NCBI GenBank assembly: GCA_023387655.1
Contig: JAEWHR010000154.1
Coordinates: 1 to 57,792, forward strand
DNA from: Bacillota bacterium
Lineage (GTDB): Bacteria; Bacillota; Clostridia; Lachnospirales; Lachnospiraceae
Direction: 5' to 3'
Length of the DNA: 57,792 nucleotides
Position 1 is the first letter of the stretch, and every line of letters starts with the position of its first letter. The notes under the pieces are model-generated. The model had not been told where the DNA came from. It did not search any database and saw nothing but the letters and a program-made list of their open reading frames with translations. Shown here piece after piece: positions 1 through 6,973 of the stretch. The translations under genes and the position numbers were made by a program.

Positions 1-158
1 AATTTGTATGCATGCAAAATTGCGAAGATGGGAGTCAAGATGAAAAGGTGATTCGTGAATATACGAAGGGTGATTATAAGGAGATACCTAATTGTCCCGA
101 TGCAGAATACAATGATGGAACTTATGGGGATGCATTTTGTTTTTCGACAATTCGGTAA
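1..158 (+). CDS. C-terminal end of an unrecognised protein (cut by window edge)
   Basis: The third reading frame is open from the window edge to a TAA at 156-158 and encodes about 51 residues. The residue mix looks like a real protein: acidic, with Cys residues and a tail ending CFSTIR. I do not recognise the family. The stop lies 14 bases before the start I chose for the next gene, and the ribosome site of that gene overlaps the stop, so the two are probably co-transcribed. The start lies outside the window. The reading frame is probable, the function unknown. Confidence 0.5.
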   Translation, partial: FVCMQNCEDGSQDEKVIREYTKGDYKEIPNCPDAEYNDGTYGDAFCFSTIR

Positions 159-172
159 AGGGGATGAGACTT

Positions 173-544
173 ATGAAACTTGGAGAAGTTTCTCTATTAA
201 CCAATCAAGTAATTCGAATGTCAGAGTTTTATAAAGCATTACTTGAGGTTATAAATGACAGTGACGATTCTGTACATCAGACGATCCTTAGAGAGGAAAC
301 GATGTTAACAATCTATGATGATGGAAGTGTGAAAAATAACAATAATCAAAATATCTGTATTGCTTTTACTGTAGATGATATAGAAAAAGAATATAAAAAG
401 GTGAAGACACTAGGAGCTAAAATCATAGAAGAACCCACAGTAAGGCCTTGGGGTACTCGGAATATGAGTTTTTATGATCCGGATGGAAATGTAGTTTATT
501 TACGCGAATACTTAGCTGAAAATGTCGAGGAAACTTTATCCTAA
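173..544 (+). CDS. VOC-fold (glyoxalase/bleomycin-resistance/dioxygenase superfamily) protein
   Basis: This small protein of 123 residues has the two-module beta-alpha-beta-beta-beta pattern of the VOC superfamily. The N-terminal module covers roughly residues 1-50 (MKLGEVSLLTNQV, then a helix with MSEFYKALLEV). The C-terminal module ends with the typical FYDPDGNVVYLREY segment, where a late Asp/Glu often helps bind a metal. Members include glyoxalase I, fosfomycin and bleomycin resistance proteins and many enzymes of unknown substrate, so no reaction can be assigned. I chose ATG 173 because AAAGGGG at 157-163 lies 9 bases upstream. ATG 164 and TTG 137 are in frame but worse placed. The gene precedes the strong ylxM promoter and is unlikely to belong to that operon. 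Confidence 0.8.
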   Translation: MKLGEVSLLTNQVIRMSEFYKALLEVINDSDDSVHQTILREETMLTIYDDGSVKNNNNQNICIAFTVDDIEKEYKKVKTLGAKIIEEPTVRPWGTRNMSFYDPDGNVVYLREYLAENVEETLS

Positions 545-590
545 GGTACTTGAAACGAATTAATAAAACATTCATAAAAAAAATTTCATG

Positions 591-687
591 TGTAAAGAAA
601 ATAAAATTTTTCATGTGTAAAGAAAATTACTTGACAAACGTTTTTTTATATCTTATAATAACTTACTGTAAAGAAAATCACTTTACA
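591..687 (+). repeat. Three TGTAAAGAAAAT elements around the ylxM promoter
   Basis: The 12-mer TGTAAAGAAAAT occurs at 591-602, 616-627 and 667-678. The first two share a longer TCATG prefix and lie upstream of the -35 box. The third begins near the predicted transcription start and is the left half of an inverted repeat (TGTAAAG, 7-base spacer, CTTTACA, 667-687). The arrangement could be a set of operator half-sites or a degenerate duplication. No regulator is recognised. Confidence 0.55.
631..659 (+). promoter_or_regulatory. Consensus sigma-A promoter of the ylxM-ffh operon
   Basis: A perfect TTGACA at 631-636 is separated by 17 bases from a perfect TATAAT at 654-659. Transcription should start near 666, giving a leader of about 120 nt before ylxM at 789. 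This is the clearest housekeeping promoter at the head of the SRP/ribosome-maturation gene block. Confidence 0.9.
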
Positions 688-747
688 GACAGTGATTCGA
701 TGAGTTGAGTAGTATTTCAATCTTTTCTAATCTTTTAAGAAAAGACT
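667..747 (+). promoter_or_regulatory. ylxM leader with competing hairpins
   Basis: The predicted 5' leader can fold CTGTAAAG with CTTTACAG (from 666 to 688). It can instead pair AATCACT with AGTGATT a few bases downstream. The two share the CACT/CTTTA segment and exclude each other. A further stem pairs TCTTTTCT (from about 722) with AGAAAAGA near 740-747. There is no T-run after any of them, so this is not an obvious terminator. Function is unknown. Confidence 0.45.
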
Positions 748-788
748 TGGACATCGGGTAAGTACTTTGTAAGGAGGGCAAGAAACAA

Positions 789-1169
789 ATGGTTTTGGAA
801 AACTCCAAGAGGGAAGATGACCGTATACAAGAAGTTGTCACCTTGTCCATGTTATTTGACTTTTACGGTGAACTACTCGGAGAACATAAGAAACAGATTT
901 TTTCAGACTATATACTAAACGACTATTCGTTAAGTGAAATAGCAGATGATATCGGACTTAGCAGACAAGGTGTACACGATGTTATCAAGCGATGTACGAA
1001 AAAATTAAAAGAATATGAAGAAAAGTTACGGCTGGTAGAAAAGTTTAATTCTACGAAGCAAAAAGTGAACCAGATTAAACGAATTTCAGAAGAGATAAAA
1101 CAGACAAAAGATTTTAGTAAGATCACTGAAGTAGAGCAGTTGTCTGATGCTATTCTGAATGATTTATAG
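789..1169 (+). CDS. ylxM: YlxM/p13 family DNA-binding protein, SRP-associated
   Basis: This protein of 126 residues belongs to the YlxM (UPF0122) family. It is almost always encoded directly upstream of ffh and is linked to signal recognition particle function. The N-terminal half carries a sigma-70 region 4-like helix-turn-helix (roughly residues 30-66, with YSLSEIADDIGLSRQGVHD visible), followed by a charged coiled-coil tail (residues 67-126). ATG 789 is preceded by AAGGAGGG at a normal distance. It is the first gene behind the TTGACA-17-TATAAT promoter and the gap to ffh is 52 bases. Direct DNA or RNA targets cannot be read from sequence. Confidence 0.92.
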   Translation: MVLENSKREDDRIQEVVTLSMLFDFYGELLGEHKKQIFSDYILNDYSLSEIADDIGLSRQGVHDVIKRCTKKLKEYEEKLRLVEKFNSTKQKVNQIKRISEEIKQTKDFSKITEVEQLSDAILNDL

Positions 1170-1193
1170 AGGAATGATTTTTGAGACGCAGTA

Positions 1194-1216
1194 GGCGCTA
1201 AGCGCCAGAATTGAGG
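1194..1216 (+). promoter_or_regulatory. Hairpin-SD start cassette of ffh
   Basis: GGCGC (1194-1198), loop TAA and GCGCC (1202-1206) form a perfect 5-bp hairpin. It directly abuts AGAATTGAGG (1207-1216), which sits exactly 5 bases before ATG 1222. This is one of 13 similar cassettes in the window. Confidence 0.75.
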
Positions 1217-1221
1217 TTATT

Positions 1222-2586
1222 ATGGCATTTGAAAGCTTATCAGAAAAATTGCAAAATGTGTTTAAAAACCTCCGTGGCAAAGGAAAGCTTTCTGAAGCGG
1301 ACGTAAAAGCTGCGTTGCGCGAAGTTAAGATGGCACTTTTAGAAGCGGATGTTAACTTTAAGGTTGTTAAAAATTTTGTAAATTCAGTACAGGAGCGAGC
1401 AATTGGTCAAGAAGTTATGACGAGCTTAACTCCTGGTCAGATGGTTATAAAAATCGTAAATGAAGAGATGGTTAAACTCATGGGAGATGAGACCACCGAG
1501 CTTACCTTGAAACCTGGTAGTGATATCACTGTTATTATGATGTGTGGTCTACAAGGTGCTGGTAAAACAACAACGATTGCTAAGCTTGCCGGAAAATTTA
1601 AAGCAAAAGGCAAGAGACCATTATTAGTAGCATGTGACATTTATCGTCCTGCTGCGATAGATCAGTTACAGATTAACGGTGAAAAGCAAGGTGTTCCTGT
1701 ATTTGCGATGGGAACGAATCATAAACCTGTGAACATTGCAAAAGCAGCAATGGAGCATGCAGTAAAGAATGGAAATAATATTGTAATTATCGATACTGCT
1801 GGTCGTCTTCACATCGATGAAGAGATGATGGATGAGTTGATAGAGATTAAAGAAAATATTCATATCGATCATGTAATCCTCACAGTTGATGCAATGACAG
1901 GTCAGGATGCCGTAAATGTAGCGGAGACTTTTAATGAGAAAATTGGTATTACCGGAGTAATTCTTACAAAGCTCGATGGTGACACCCGTGGTGGTGCTGC
2001 GTTATCCATTCGTGCGGTAACCGGAAAACCTATTCTATATATTGGTATGGGAGAGAAGCTCTCTGATTTGGAACAATTCTATCCAGATCGTATGGCGAGC
2101 AGAATCCTTGGCATGGGTGATGTGCTTACCCTGATTGATAAAGTTCAAGCGGAAATTGATGAAGATAAAGCAAAAGAGCTAGAACGTAAAATCAAAAAAG
2201 CAGAGTTTGATTTCAATGATTATCTAGACCAGATGCAGCAGATGAAGAAGATGGGTGGAATTCAGAAATTGGTTGAGATGTTACCAGGCGGTATGGGTGG
2301 CATGGGAAGCAAAGCCAATATGAAAGACATTGACTGGGATGAAGGAGAAAATGCCCTAAAGGGTATTGAAGCCATTATTTACTCAATGACCAAGGAAGAA
2401 CGCCGTAACCCAGATATTCTTAATCCATCCCGTAAGAAACGTATTGCAGATGGTGCTGGTGTTGATCTTAGTGAGGTAAACCGTGTAGTAAAACAATTCG
2501 GTGAAACCCGTAAGATGATGAAACAGTTCTCAGGAATGCTTGGAGGAAAAGGCAAGAAGAAATTCCGCATGCCATTTGGACTGTAA
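1222..2586 (+). CDS. ffh: Signal recognition particle GTPase Ffh (SRP54)
   Basis: Ffh binds 4.5S/scRNA and hydrophobic signal sequences on nascent chains and delivers ribosomes to FtsY at the membrane. The 454 residues show the N domain (1-88), the G domain with P-loop GLQGAGKTT (109-117), DTAGR near 190 and TKLDGD near 248, and a Met-rich M domain (about 296-454) with MQQMKKMGG and the GGMGGMG linker that bind RNA and signal peptide. Length is typical. ATG 1222 lies 5 bases after the extended ribosome site of the start cassette. It follows ylxM as usual in Firmicutes. Confidence 0.98.
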   Translation: MAFESLSEKLQNVFKNLRGKGKLSEADVKAALREVKMALLEADVNFKVVKNFVNSVQERAIGQEVMTSLTPGQMVIKIVNEEMVKLMGDETTELTLKPGSDITVIMMCGLQGAGKTTTIAKLAGKFKAKGKRPLLVACDIYRPAAIDQLQINGEKQGVPVFAMGTNHKPVNIAKAAMEHAVKNGNNIVIIDTAGRLHIDEEMMDELIEIKENIHIDHVILTVDAMTGQDAVNVAETFNEKIGITGVILTKLDGDTRGGAALSIRAVTGKPILYIGMGEKLSDLEQFYPDRMASRILGMGDVLTLIDKVQAEIDEDKAKELERKIKKAEFDFNDYLDQMQQMKKMGGIQKLVEMLPGGMGGMGSKANMKDIDWDEGENALKGIEAIIYSMTKEERRNPDILNPSRKKRIADGAGVDLSEVNRVVKQFGETRKMMKQFSGMLGGKGKKKFRMPFGL

Positions 2587-2786
2587 GAGAGTGTTACAAT
2601 CTTTCGTAACATATCTTTGTGGGATATCTCACAATAGCTTAATGAAGTTTTGTCTTGTATGATTTATGATATATCGTAGATTTTACAATTCAATTATAAA
2701 ACTATGAGAGATTGATAGGAATCTCCTTTCGGAATTCGTATCATAATTACTCAAATCTATATATTTATAAGGAGGTGAATTGTAAC

Positions 2787-3032
2787 ATGGCAGTAAAAAT
2801 CAGATTAAAGAGAATGGGTCAGAAAAAGGCTCCTTTCTATAGAGTAATCGTTGCTGATTCTAAGTCTCCAAGAGATGGTAAGTTCATCGAAGAAATCGGA
2901 ACTTACGATCCTACACAGGAGCCAAGCGCTTTCAGTGTAAATGAAGAAGCAGCTAAGAAGTGGTTAGCAAATGGTGCTCAGCCAACTGAGACAATCAACA
3001 GACTTTTCAAAAAGGCCGGTATCGTGAAATAA
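2787..3032 (+). CDS. rpsP: 30S ribosomal protein bS16
   Basis: bS16 is a small-subunit assembly protein. The 81 residues start MAVKIRLKRMG and contain the conserved YRVIVADSKSPRDGKFIEEIGTYDP block, covering the full family. I chose ATG 2787 because AAGGAGGTGA at 2770-2777 is ideally spaced. The frame is open upstream to 2712 but that extension has no family similarity. About 200 bases separate it from ffh; this stretch holds weak short inverted repeats (for example GAGATT/AATCTC around 2709-2727) but no convincing terminator. khpA follows 16 bases downstream. Confidence 0.97.
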   Translation: MAVKIRLKRMGQKKAPFYRVIVADSKSPRDGKFIEEIGTYDPTQEPSAFSVNEEAAKKWLANGAQPTETINRLFKKAGIVK

Positions 3033-3048
3033 GCGGAGGTGAAGAGTA

Positions 3049-3279
3049 ATGAAGGAATTAGTTCAGGTAATTGCTATGTCACTCGTTGATCATCCGGATG
3101 AAGTTGTTGTCACAGAAACTGAAACAGACAAGTCAATCGTTGTTGAACTTAAGGTTGCACCGGAGGATATGGGTAAAGTAATCGGCAAGCAAGGCCGTAT
3201 TGCTAAGTCTATACGTACCGTAGTAAAAGCTGCCGCAACAAAGGATGACAAGAAAGTCGTAGTAGAGATACTGCAGTAA
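3049..3279 (+). CDS. khpA: KH-domain RNA-binding protein KhpA (YlqC)
   Basis: KhpA is a small KH protein that in Gram-positive bacteria works with KhpB/EloR in RNA binding and control of cell elongation. The 76 residues consist of a single KH domain with the GKVIGKQGRIAKSIR loop (about residues 43-57), matching the GxxG signature. The family is routinely encoded between rpsP and rimM, as here. The ribosome site GCGGAGGTGA precedes ATG 3049. A strong terminator follows about 60 bases after the stop, so rpsP-khpA can end as a unit. Confidence 0.95.
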   Translation: MKELVQVIAMSLVDHPDEVVVTETETDKSIVVELKVAPEDMGKVIGKQGRIAKSIRTVVKAAATKDDKKVVVEILQ

Positions 3280-3341
3280 TCAGCGGAATTCTTTCACCAA
3301 ATACCGGATGGAAGGACGTTGTAACAGCTTTAGAATGTGCG

Positions 3342-3397
3342 CAGCAGGCTATTTCAGTTAGAGTTACTCTAATTGATTGGTTTGCTGTGTTTTTTTT
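3342..3397 (+). terminator. Intrinsic terminator after khpA
   Basis: CAGCA (3342-3346) pairs with TGCTG (3383-3387). Inside lies CAGTTAGAGT paired with ACTCTAATTG (3355-3375, one G-U). A T-run follows at 3390-3397. Two small hairpins (TTCTTAG/CTAAGAA at 3417-3437 and AGACG/CGTCT at 3442-3456) lie between it and the rimM cassette. Confidence 0.8.
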
Positions 3398-3459
3398 CAT
3401 GTTTTTGTATAAGCTATTCTTAGAAAAATACTAAGAAAGAAAGACGAACAACGTCTATG

Positions 3460-3484
3460 TGCAGAGAACTGCATGGAATGGAGG
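3460..3484 (+). promoter_or_regulatory. Hairpin-SD start cassette of rimM
   Basis: TGCAG (3460-3464), loop AGAA and CTGCA (3469-3473) form a stem unrelated in sequence to that of ffh. GGAATGGAGG (3475-3484) follows, then 5 bases to ATG 3490. The ATG inside the motif is in frame (M-E-V-E-M). Confidence 0.7.
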
Positions 3485-3489
3485 TAGAA

Positions 3490-3999
3490 ATGGAAGATTT
3501 ATTACGAGTTGGGGTAATCTCTTCTACTCATGGCATTAAAGGGGAAGTTAAGGTATTTCCAACAACAGATGATGTAAATCGTTTTAAAGAATTAAAAAAG
3601 GTTATTCTAGATACTGGAAAAGAACAAAAAGAGCTTGAGATAGAGAATGTTAAATTCTTCAAACAGTTTGTCATTCTTAAATTCAAAAGCATTGATAATA
3701 TAAATGATATAGAAAAATATAAAGGAAAGGATTTACTTGTTACTAGAGAGAATGCAGTGGATCTTTCAGAAGGTGAATTCTTTATTTGTGATTTGATTGG
3801 ACTTCAAGTAGAAGAGGAAGATGGTAACCTTTTAGGTGAATTAACTGAAGTATTACAAACAGGAGCAAATGATGTATTTGTAATAAAAACAGGACAAGGA
3901 AAAGAAATACTTATCCCTTATATCGATGATTGTGTGAAGAAGATAGATCTTAAGGAGAAAAAAGTAGTGGTGCATTTACTCCCAGGACTTGTGGAGTAA
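3490..3999 (+). CDS. rimM: Ribosome maturation factor RimM
   Basis: RimM binds bS16/uS19 and helps mature the 3' domain of 16S rRNA. The 169 residues begin MEDLLRVGVISSTHGIKGEVKV, the classic RimM N-terminal barrel motif. They end with the PRC-barrel part, including ILIPYIDDCVKKIDLKEKKVVVHLLPGL. ATG 3490 is chosen over upstream in-frame starts because GGAATGGAGG ends exactly 5 bases before it and the N-terminus then matches the family. It precedes trmD as in most bacteria, but the 232-base gap between them is unusually large and repeat-filled. Confidence 0.96.
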   Translation: MEDLLRVGVISSTHGIKGEVKVFPTTDDVNRFKELKKVILDTGKEQKELEIENVKFFKQFVILKFKSIDNINDIEKYKGKDLLVTRENAVDLSEGEFFICDLIGLQVEEEDGNLLGELTEVLQTGANDVFVIKTGQGKEILIPYIDDCVKKIDLKEKKVVVHLLPGLVE

Positions 4000-4064
4000 G
4001 TTCTTAATGCTTAAGTATAACAATTCTGCATTTAGAACTAATAAGAAATAAAAACTTATTTTTT

Positions 4065-4184
4065 AGTACTTGTGAAAACACAAGAACAAAAGAATTATTT
4101 TTTAAGTACTTGTGAAAACACATGAATAAAAAACTTATGATTTGCAGTACTTGTAATAATACAAGAATATAATTGTTTTTGCAT
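4065..4184 (+). repeat. Three tandem ~40-bp repeats, each with a hairpin, between rimM and trmD
   Basis: Copies start at about 4065, 4105 and 4146 (period 40-41 bases), each beginning AGTACTTGT. Each contains a small hairpin. Copy 1 is CTTGTG-AAAA-CACAAG (4069-4084). Copy 2 has one mismatch (4109-4124). Copy 3 is CTTGTA-ATAA-TACAAG (4150-4165), a compensated base-pair change. A partial fourth unit precedes them. The minus-strand reading frame across the repeats is low-complexity and is not a gene. Confidence 0.8.
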
Positions 4185-4231
4185 AAAAATCGTAGTGAAG
4201 TTATAATTTTTACTACCGTGGAGGATACCGT

Positions 4232-5062
4232 ATGAATTATCATGTAATGACACTTTTTCCTGATATGATAAATCAAGCGATGAATACAAGCATCATTGGT
4301 CGAGCTATGGAAAAGGGGCTACTTACAATTAATGCAATCGACATTAGAGAGTTTTCAGAGGACAAGCATCGTAGAGTAGATGATTACCCTTATGGTGGAG
4401 GCGCTGGGATGGTTATGGCACCAGGGCCTGTTTATCGTACCTATGAACATGTGATGGAAACGATTCACTGTAAAAATGAGGCATTAGCAAAGCACAATGC
4501 CATGGATGAAAAACAGGAGGAAGGGGTTTGTGATGCAACTAACGAAGCCAAACGTCCTCGTGTCATATATTTAACACCACAAGGAAAAGTATTTCATCAA
4601 AAGATGGCAGAGGAATTTGCAAAAGAAGAAGATTTAGTATTTTTATGTGGTCATTACGAAGGCATTGATGAGCGGGTTCTTGATAGGATAGTAACTGATT
4701 ATGTTTCCATTGGAGATTACATTCTTACTGGTGGAGAACTTCCGGTTATGGTTATGATGGATGCAATCTCAAGATTAATTCCTGGAGTACTAAACAATAA
4801 TGCTTCTGCTGAATTCGAATCATTACAGGACAATCTTTTAGAATATCCTCAATATACTAGACCAGAAGTGTTTTTGGGAGAAAAAGTACCGGAAGTTTTG
4901 TTGTCCGGTCATCACGCAAATATAGAAAAATGGCGAAGAGAGCAATCAATTATTAGAACCTTTCACAATCGTCCTGACTTGTTAGAAGAGGCTGTTTTGA
5001 ATAAAAAGGAAAAGCAGTTTTTAGAACAGCTACGAATTGAGAAAGAAACGGAAAAAGACTAA
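4232..5062 (+). CDS. trmD: tRNA (guanine-N1)-methyltransferase TrmD
   Basis: TrmD methylates G37 next to the anticodon of tRNAs using S-adenosylmethionine through its trefoil-knot SPOUT fold. Visible motifs are the N-terminal LFPDMI, YGGGAGMVM, the SAM-knot segment HYEGIDERVLDRI and DYILTGGELPVM. At 276 residues it is longer than the usual roughly 240-250. The extra length lies between the helix after GPVYRTYEHV and RVIYLTPQG (about residues 72-110), a charged stretch. GGAGG at 4220-4224 supports ATG 4232. The next gene is behind its own promoter and a leader terminator. Confidence 0.97.
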   Translation: MNYHVMTLFPDMINQAMNTSIIGRAMEKGLLTINAIDIREFSEDKHRRVDDYPYGGGAGMVMAPGPVYRTYEHVMETIHCKNEALAKHNAMDEKQEEGVCDATNEAKRPRVIYLTPQGKVFHQKMAEEFAKEEDLVFLCGHYEGIDERVLDRIVTDYVSIGDYILTGGELPVMVMMDAISRLIPGVLNNNASAEFESLQDNLLEYPQYTRPEVFLGEKVPEVLLSGHHANIEKWRREQSIIRTFHNRPDLLEEAVLNKKEKQFLEQLRIEKETEKD

Positions 5063-5108
5063 GGAATAAAAACTATTTTGACTATATATTAAACTGTTTT
5101 TAGAGTAA

Positions 5109-5137
5109 TTGACAGTAGTCTTTCTATATGATATGAT
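5109..5137 (+). promoter_or_regulatory. Sigma-A promoter upstream of the MATE gene
   Basis: TTGACA (5109-5114), a 17-base spacer and TATGAT (5132-5137) form a near-consensus promoter. Transcription should begin around 5144. The product runs into an intrinsic terminator about 75 bases later, before reaching the MATE start at 5308. Confidence 0.8.
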
Positions 5138-5173
5138 TGCAATTATTCATTGTAAGGTATAAAGAATTAATAT

Positions 5174-5220
5174 ACTGGATAAGATGGCTGGTGTATTCCA
5201 ACTGGATTATCCAGTTTTTT
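5174..5220 (+). terminator. Leader terminator (possible attenuator) before the MATE gene
   Basis: ACTGGATAA (5174-5182) pairs perfectly with TTATCCAGT (5207-5215), followed by a T-run to 5220. A second ACTGGAT copy (5201-5207) can compete for the same right arm. A short reading frame starting at ATG 5184 (24 codons) runs through the right arm and T-run. The element could simply terminate trmD transcription, but the promoter at 5109-5137 places it inside the leader of the pump gene. Confidence 0.75.
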
Positions 5221-5307
5221 CTTGCTGTAGAAGAGAGTCTTTACCATATAGAATATAAAATTATTAATTTCTTTTTTGTAACAGGTAAGAATTAAAGGAG
5301 AAGGAAA

Positions 5308-6648
5308 ATGAAACACTTAGATTTAACGAAGGACACTACACGAAAATTATTTTTTCACTATTTATTACCATCGATCAGTGCAACCTTAGTTACCTCAATT
5401 TATATCCTTGCCGACTCTATTATGATCGGAAAAGGAGTGGGACCAGATGGAATTGCTGCTCTTAATATAGTACTACCGCTTTTTACGCTGTTTTTTGGTA
5501 CTGGCTTATTATTTGGAGTTGGTGGTTCAGTTCTAATGTCAATTGCAAATGGTAGTAATAATCCATTACTAGGCAAGCAGTATTTTACTACCGCTGTATT
5601 CTCAGTAACGTTTTTATCAATATTGTTATTGGTTGTCATACAACTTGCGTTTGAACCGATTTTATATTTCTTAGGAGCTACCAGTGTAACATTTACATTG
5701 GCCAGTGAGTATGGAAGAATATTAGTGGCAGGAGCACCTGTCTTTATGTTTTCTGCTTTACTTCAGGCTTTTATAAGAAATGATAAAGACCCTAATCTAT
5801 CGATGATAGGTGTTGTTGTGGGTGGGGTTTCCAACATTATCTTAGATTATATCTTTATTTATAAATTTCATTGGGGAATGCGTGGAGGTGCTATCGCAAC
5901 GGTAATCGGAAGTTCACTTACGTGTCTGATACTGTTAGTACATTTTTTTAAGAAAACAAATCAATTAAAACTTGTGAAACATGGTTTTTCAATGAAACGA
6001 TTAGGAAAAGTAGTATCCAGTGGATTATCCAGCTTTCTAATAGAAATCTCCAACGGTATCGTTACGTTCCTCTTTAATATTCAGCTTGTAAAATACATCG
6101 GAGATATCGGTATCACTGTATATAGTATTATTGCTAATAGTTCTTTTATTGTTATGTCCTTAGCAAATGGAGTGGCACAAGCCTCTCAGCCAATCCTTGC
6201 AGTGAATTTTGGAGCAGGAAAACAAAAGCGTGTAGGAGAAGTAAAACGTTTGGGTATTATTACTACCACGATTATTGGCTCCATAATAGTTGCATTAGGA
6301 ATCTTATTCCCAGGTGTTATTACAGGTATGTTTGTACATGCTACCGATGAAATATTATCATTGTCAATACCTGCTATTCGTATGTATATTATCGCATTCT
6401 TATTTATGAACCTTAATATCTTTATCAGTAGTTATTTCCAAGCAGTAATGATACCGCAATATGCATTGGGAATCAATCTGTTAAGAGGGTTAATATTGAG
6501 CAGTGCATTTGTATTGATTTTACCTTTATTTATTGGGGCAAACGGCATCTGGATTGCAATGCCTATTGTAGAAATAATTTCATTTACAACTGCTATGGTC
6601 CTTAATTATAAGGCAAAGAATCTAGTAATCACAAAAGTAATTAAATAG
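5308..6648 (+). CDS. MATE family multidrug/Na+ (H+) antiporter
   Basis: This integral membrane efflux protein of 446 residues has about 12 hydrophobic segments. The family exports cationic drugs and metabolites by cation antiport. The start MKHLDLTKDTTRKLFFHYLLPS and the repeated architecture (helices 1-6, then 7-12 beginning near residue 230 at SGLSSFLIEISNG) fit the DinF/NorM-like MATE group. AAAGGAGAAGG precedes ATG 5308. It has its own promoter and a leader terminator and is followed by a strong terminator, so it is a single-gene unit. Its substrate cannot be inferred. Its position between trmD and rplS is not the usual order. Confidence 0.9.
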   Translation: MKHLDLTKDTTRKLFFHYLLPSISATLVTSIYILADSIMIGKGVGPDGIAALNIVLPLFTLFFGTGLLFGVGGSVLMSIANGSNNPLLGKQYFTTAVFSVTFLSILLLVVIQLAFEPILYFLGATSVTFTLASEYGRILVAGAPVFMFSALLQAFIRNDKDPNLSMIGVVVGGVSNIILDYIFIYKFHWGMRGGAIATVIGSSLTCLILLVHFFKKTNQLKLVKHGFSMKRLGKVVSSGLSSFLIEISNGIVTFLFNIQLVKYIGDIGITVYSIIANSSFIVMSLANGVAQASQPILAVNFGAGKQKRVGEVKRLGIITTTIIGSIIVALGILFPGVITGMFVHATDEILSLSIPAIRMYIIAFLFMNLNIFISSYFQAVMIPQYALGINLLRGLILSSAFVLILPLFIGANGIWIAMPIVEIISFTTAMVLNYKAKNLVITKVIK

Positions 6649-6660
6649 TAGAATTAATAT

Positions 6661-6697
6661 CAGCTCGAGAGTTTTTTAAACTTTCGAGCTGTTTTTA
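6661..6697 (+). terminator. Intrinsic terminator after the MATE gene
   Basis: CAGCTCGA (6661-6668) pairs with TCGAGCTG (6684-6691), extended inside by AGTTT/AAACT, and TTTTT follows at 6692-6696. Confidence 0.9.
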
Positions 6698-6973
6698 TAA
6701 AGGAAGAGTTAGGATAATGTACGAAGTTAATTAAATAAAGGGAAAAATTAGTAGAAAATATATTCTGAATCATATACAATATAAATTAATGTTTATTATT
6801 TGTATATTAATAATGGATGTACTAAAATATTTACAGATCTAAGTTCTAAATTAAAATATCCTTAACTGAGATATGACTTTGAAGATAACAAAAACTTATA
6901 ACGAAATGTTTGTAATAAAAACAACGAATTGATTACATGCCTTAAGTATAACGATTAGAGGAGGAGATTATCT
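6697..6973. other. AT-rich intergenic stretch before the ABC exporter
   Basis: No coding potential is seen. The main candidate signal is a weak sigma-A promoter: TTGTAT (6800-6805), 17 bases, TAAAAT (6823-6828). The rest is AT-rich, with no strong inverted repeat. Confidence 0.4.

Noticed and set aside
545..630. Terminator after the VOC gene
   Set aside because: Only A/T-rich sequence and the TGTAAAGAAAAT repeats are present. No stable stem followed by T residues.
4065..4184. Possible CRISPR array or type III toxin-antitoxin RNA repeats
   Set aside because: Only three units, spacers are not variable, no cas genes and no ToxN-like toxin nearby.
4004..4289. Minus-strand reading frames across the rimM-trmD spacer
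   Set aside because: They translate the tandem hairpin repeats into low-complexity sequence with repeated segments, overlap the trmD start and have no ribosome site.
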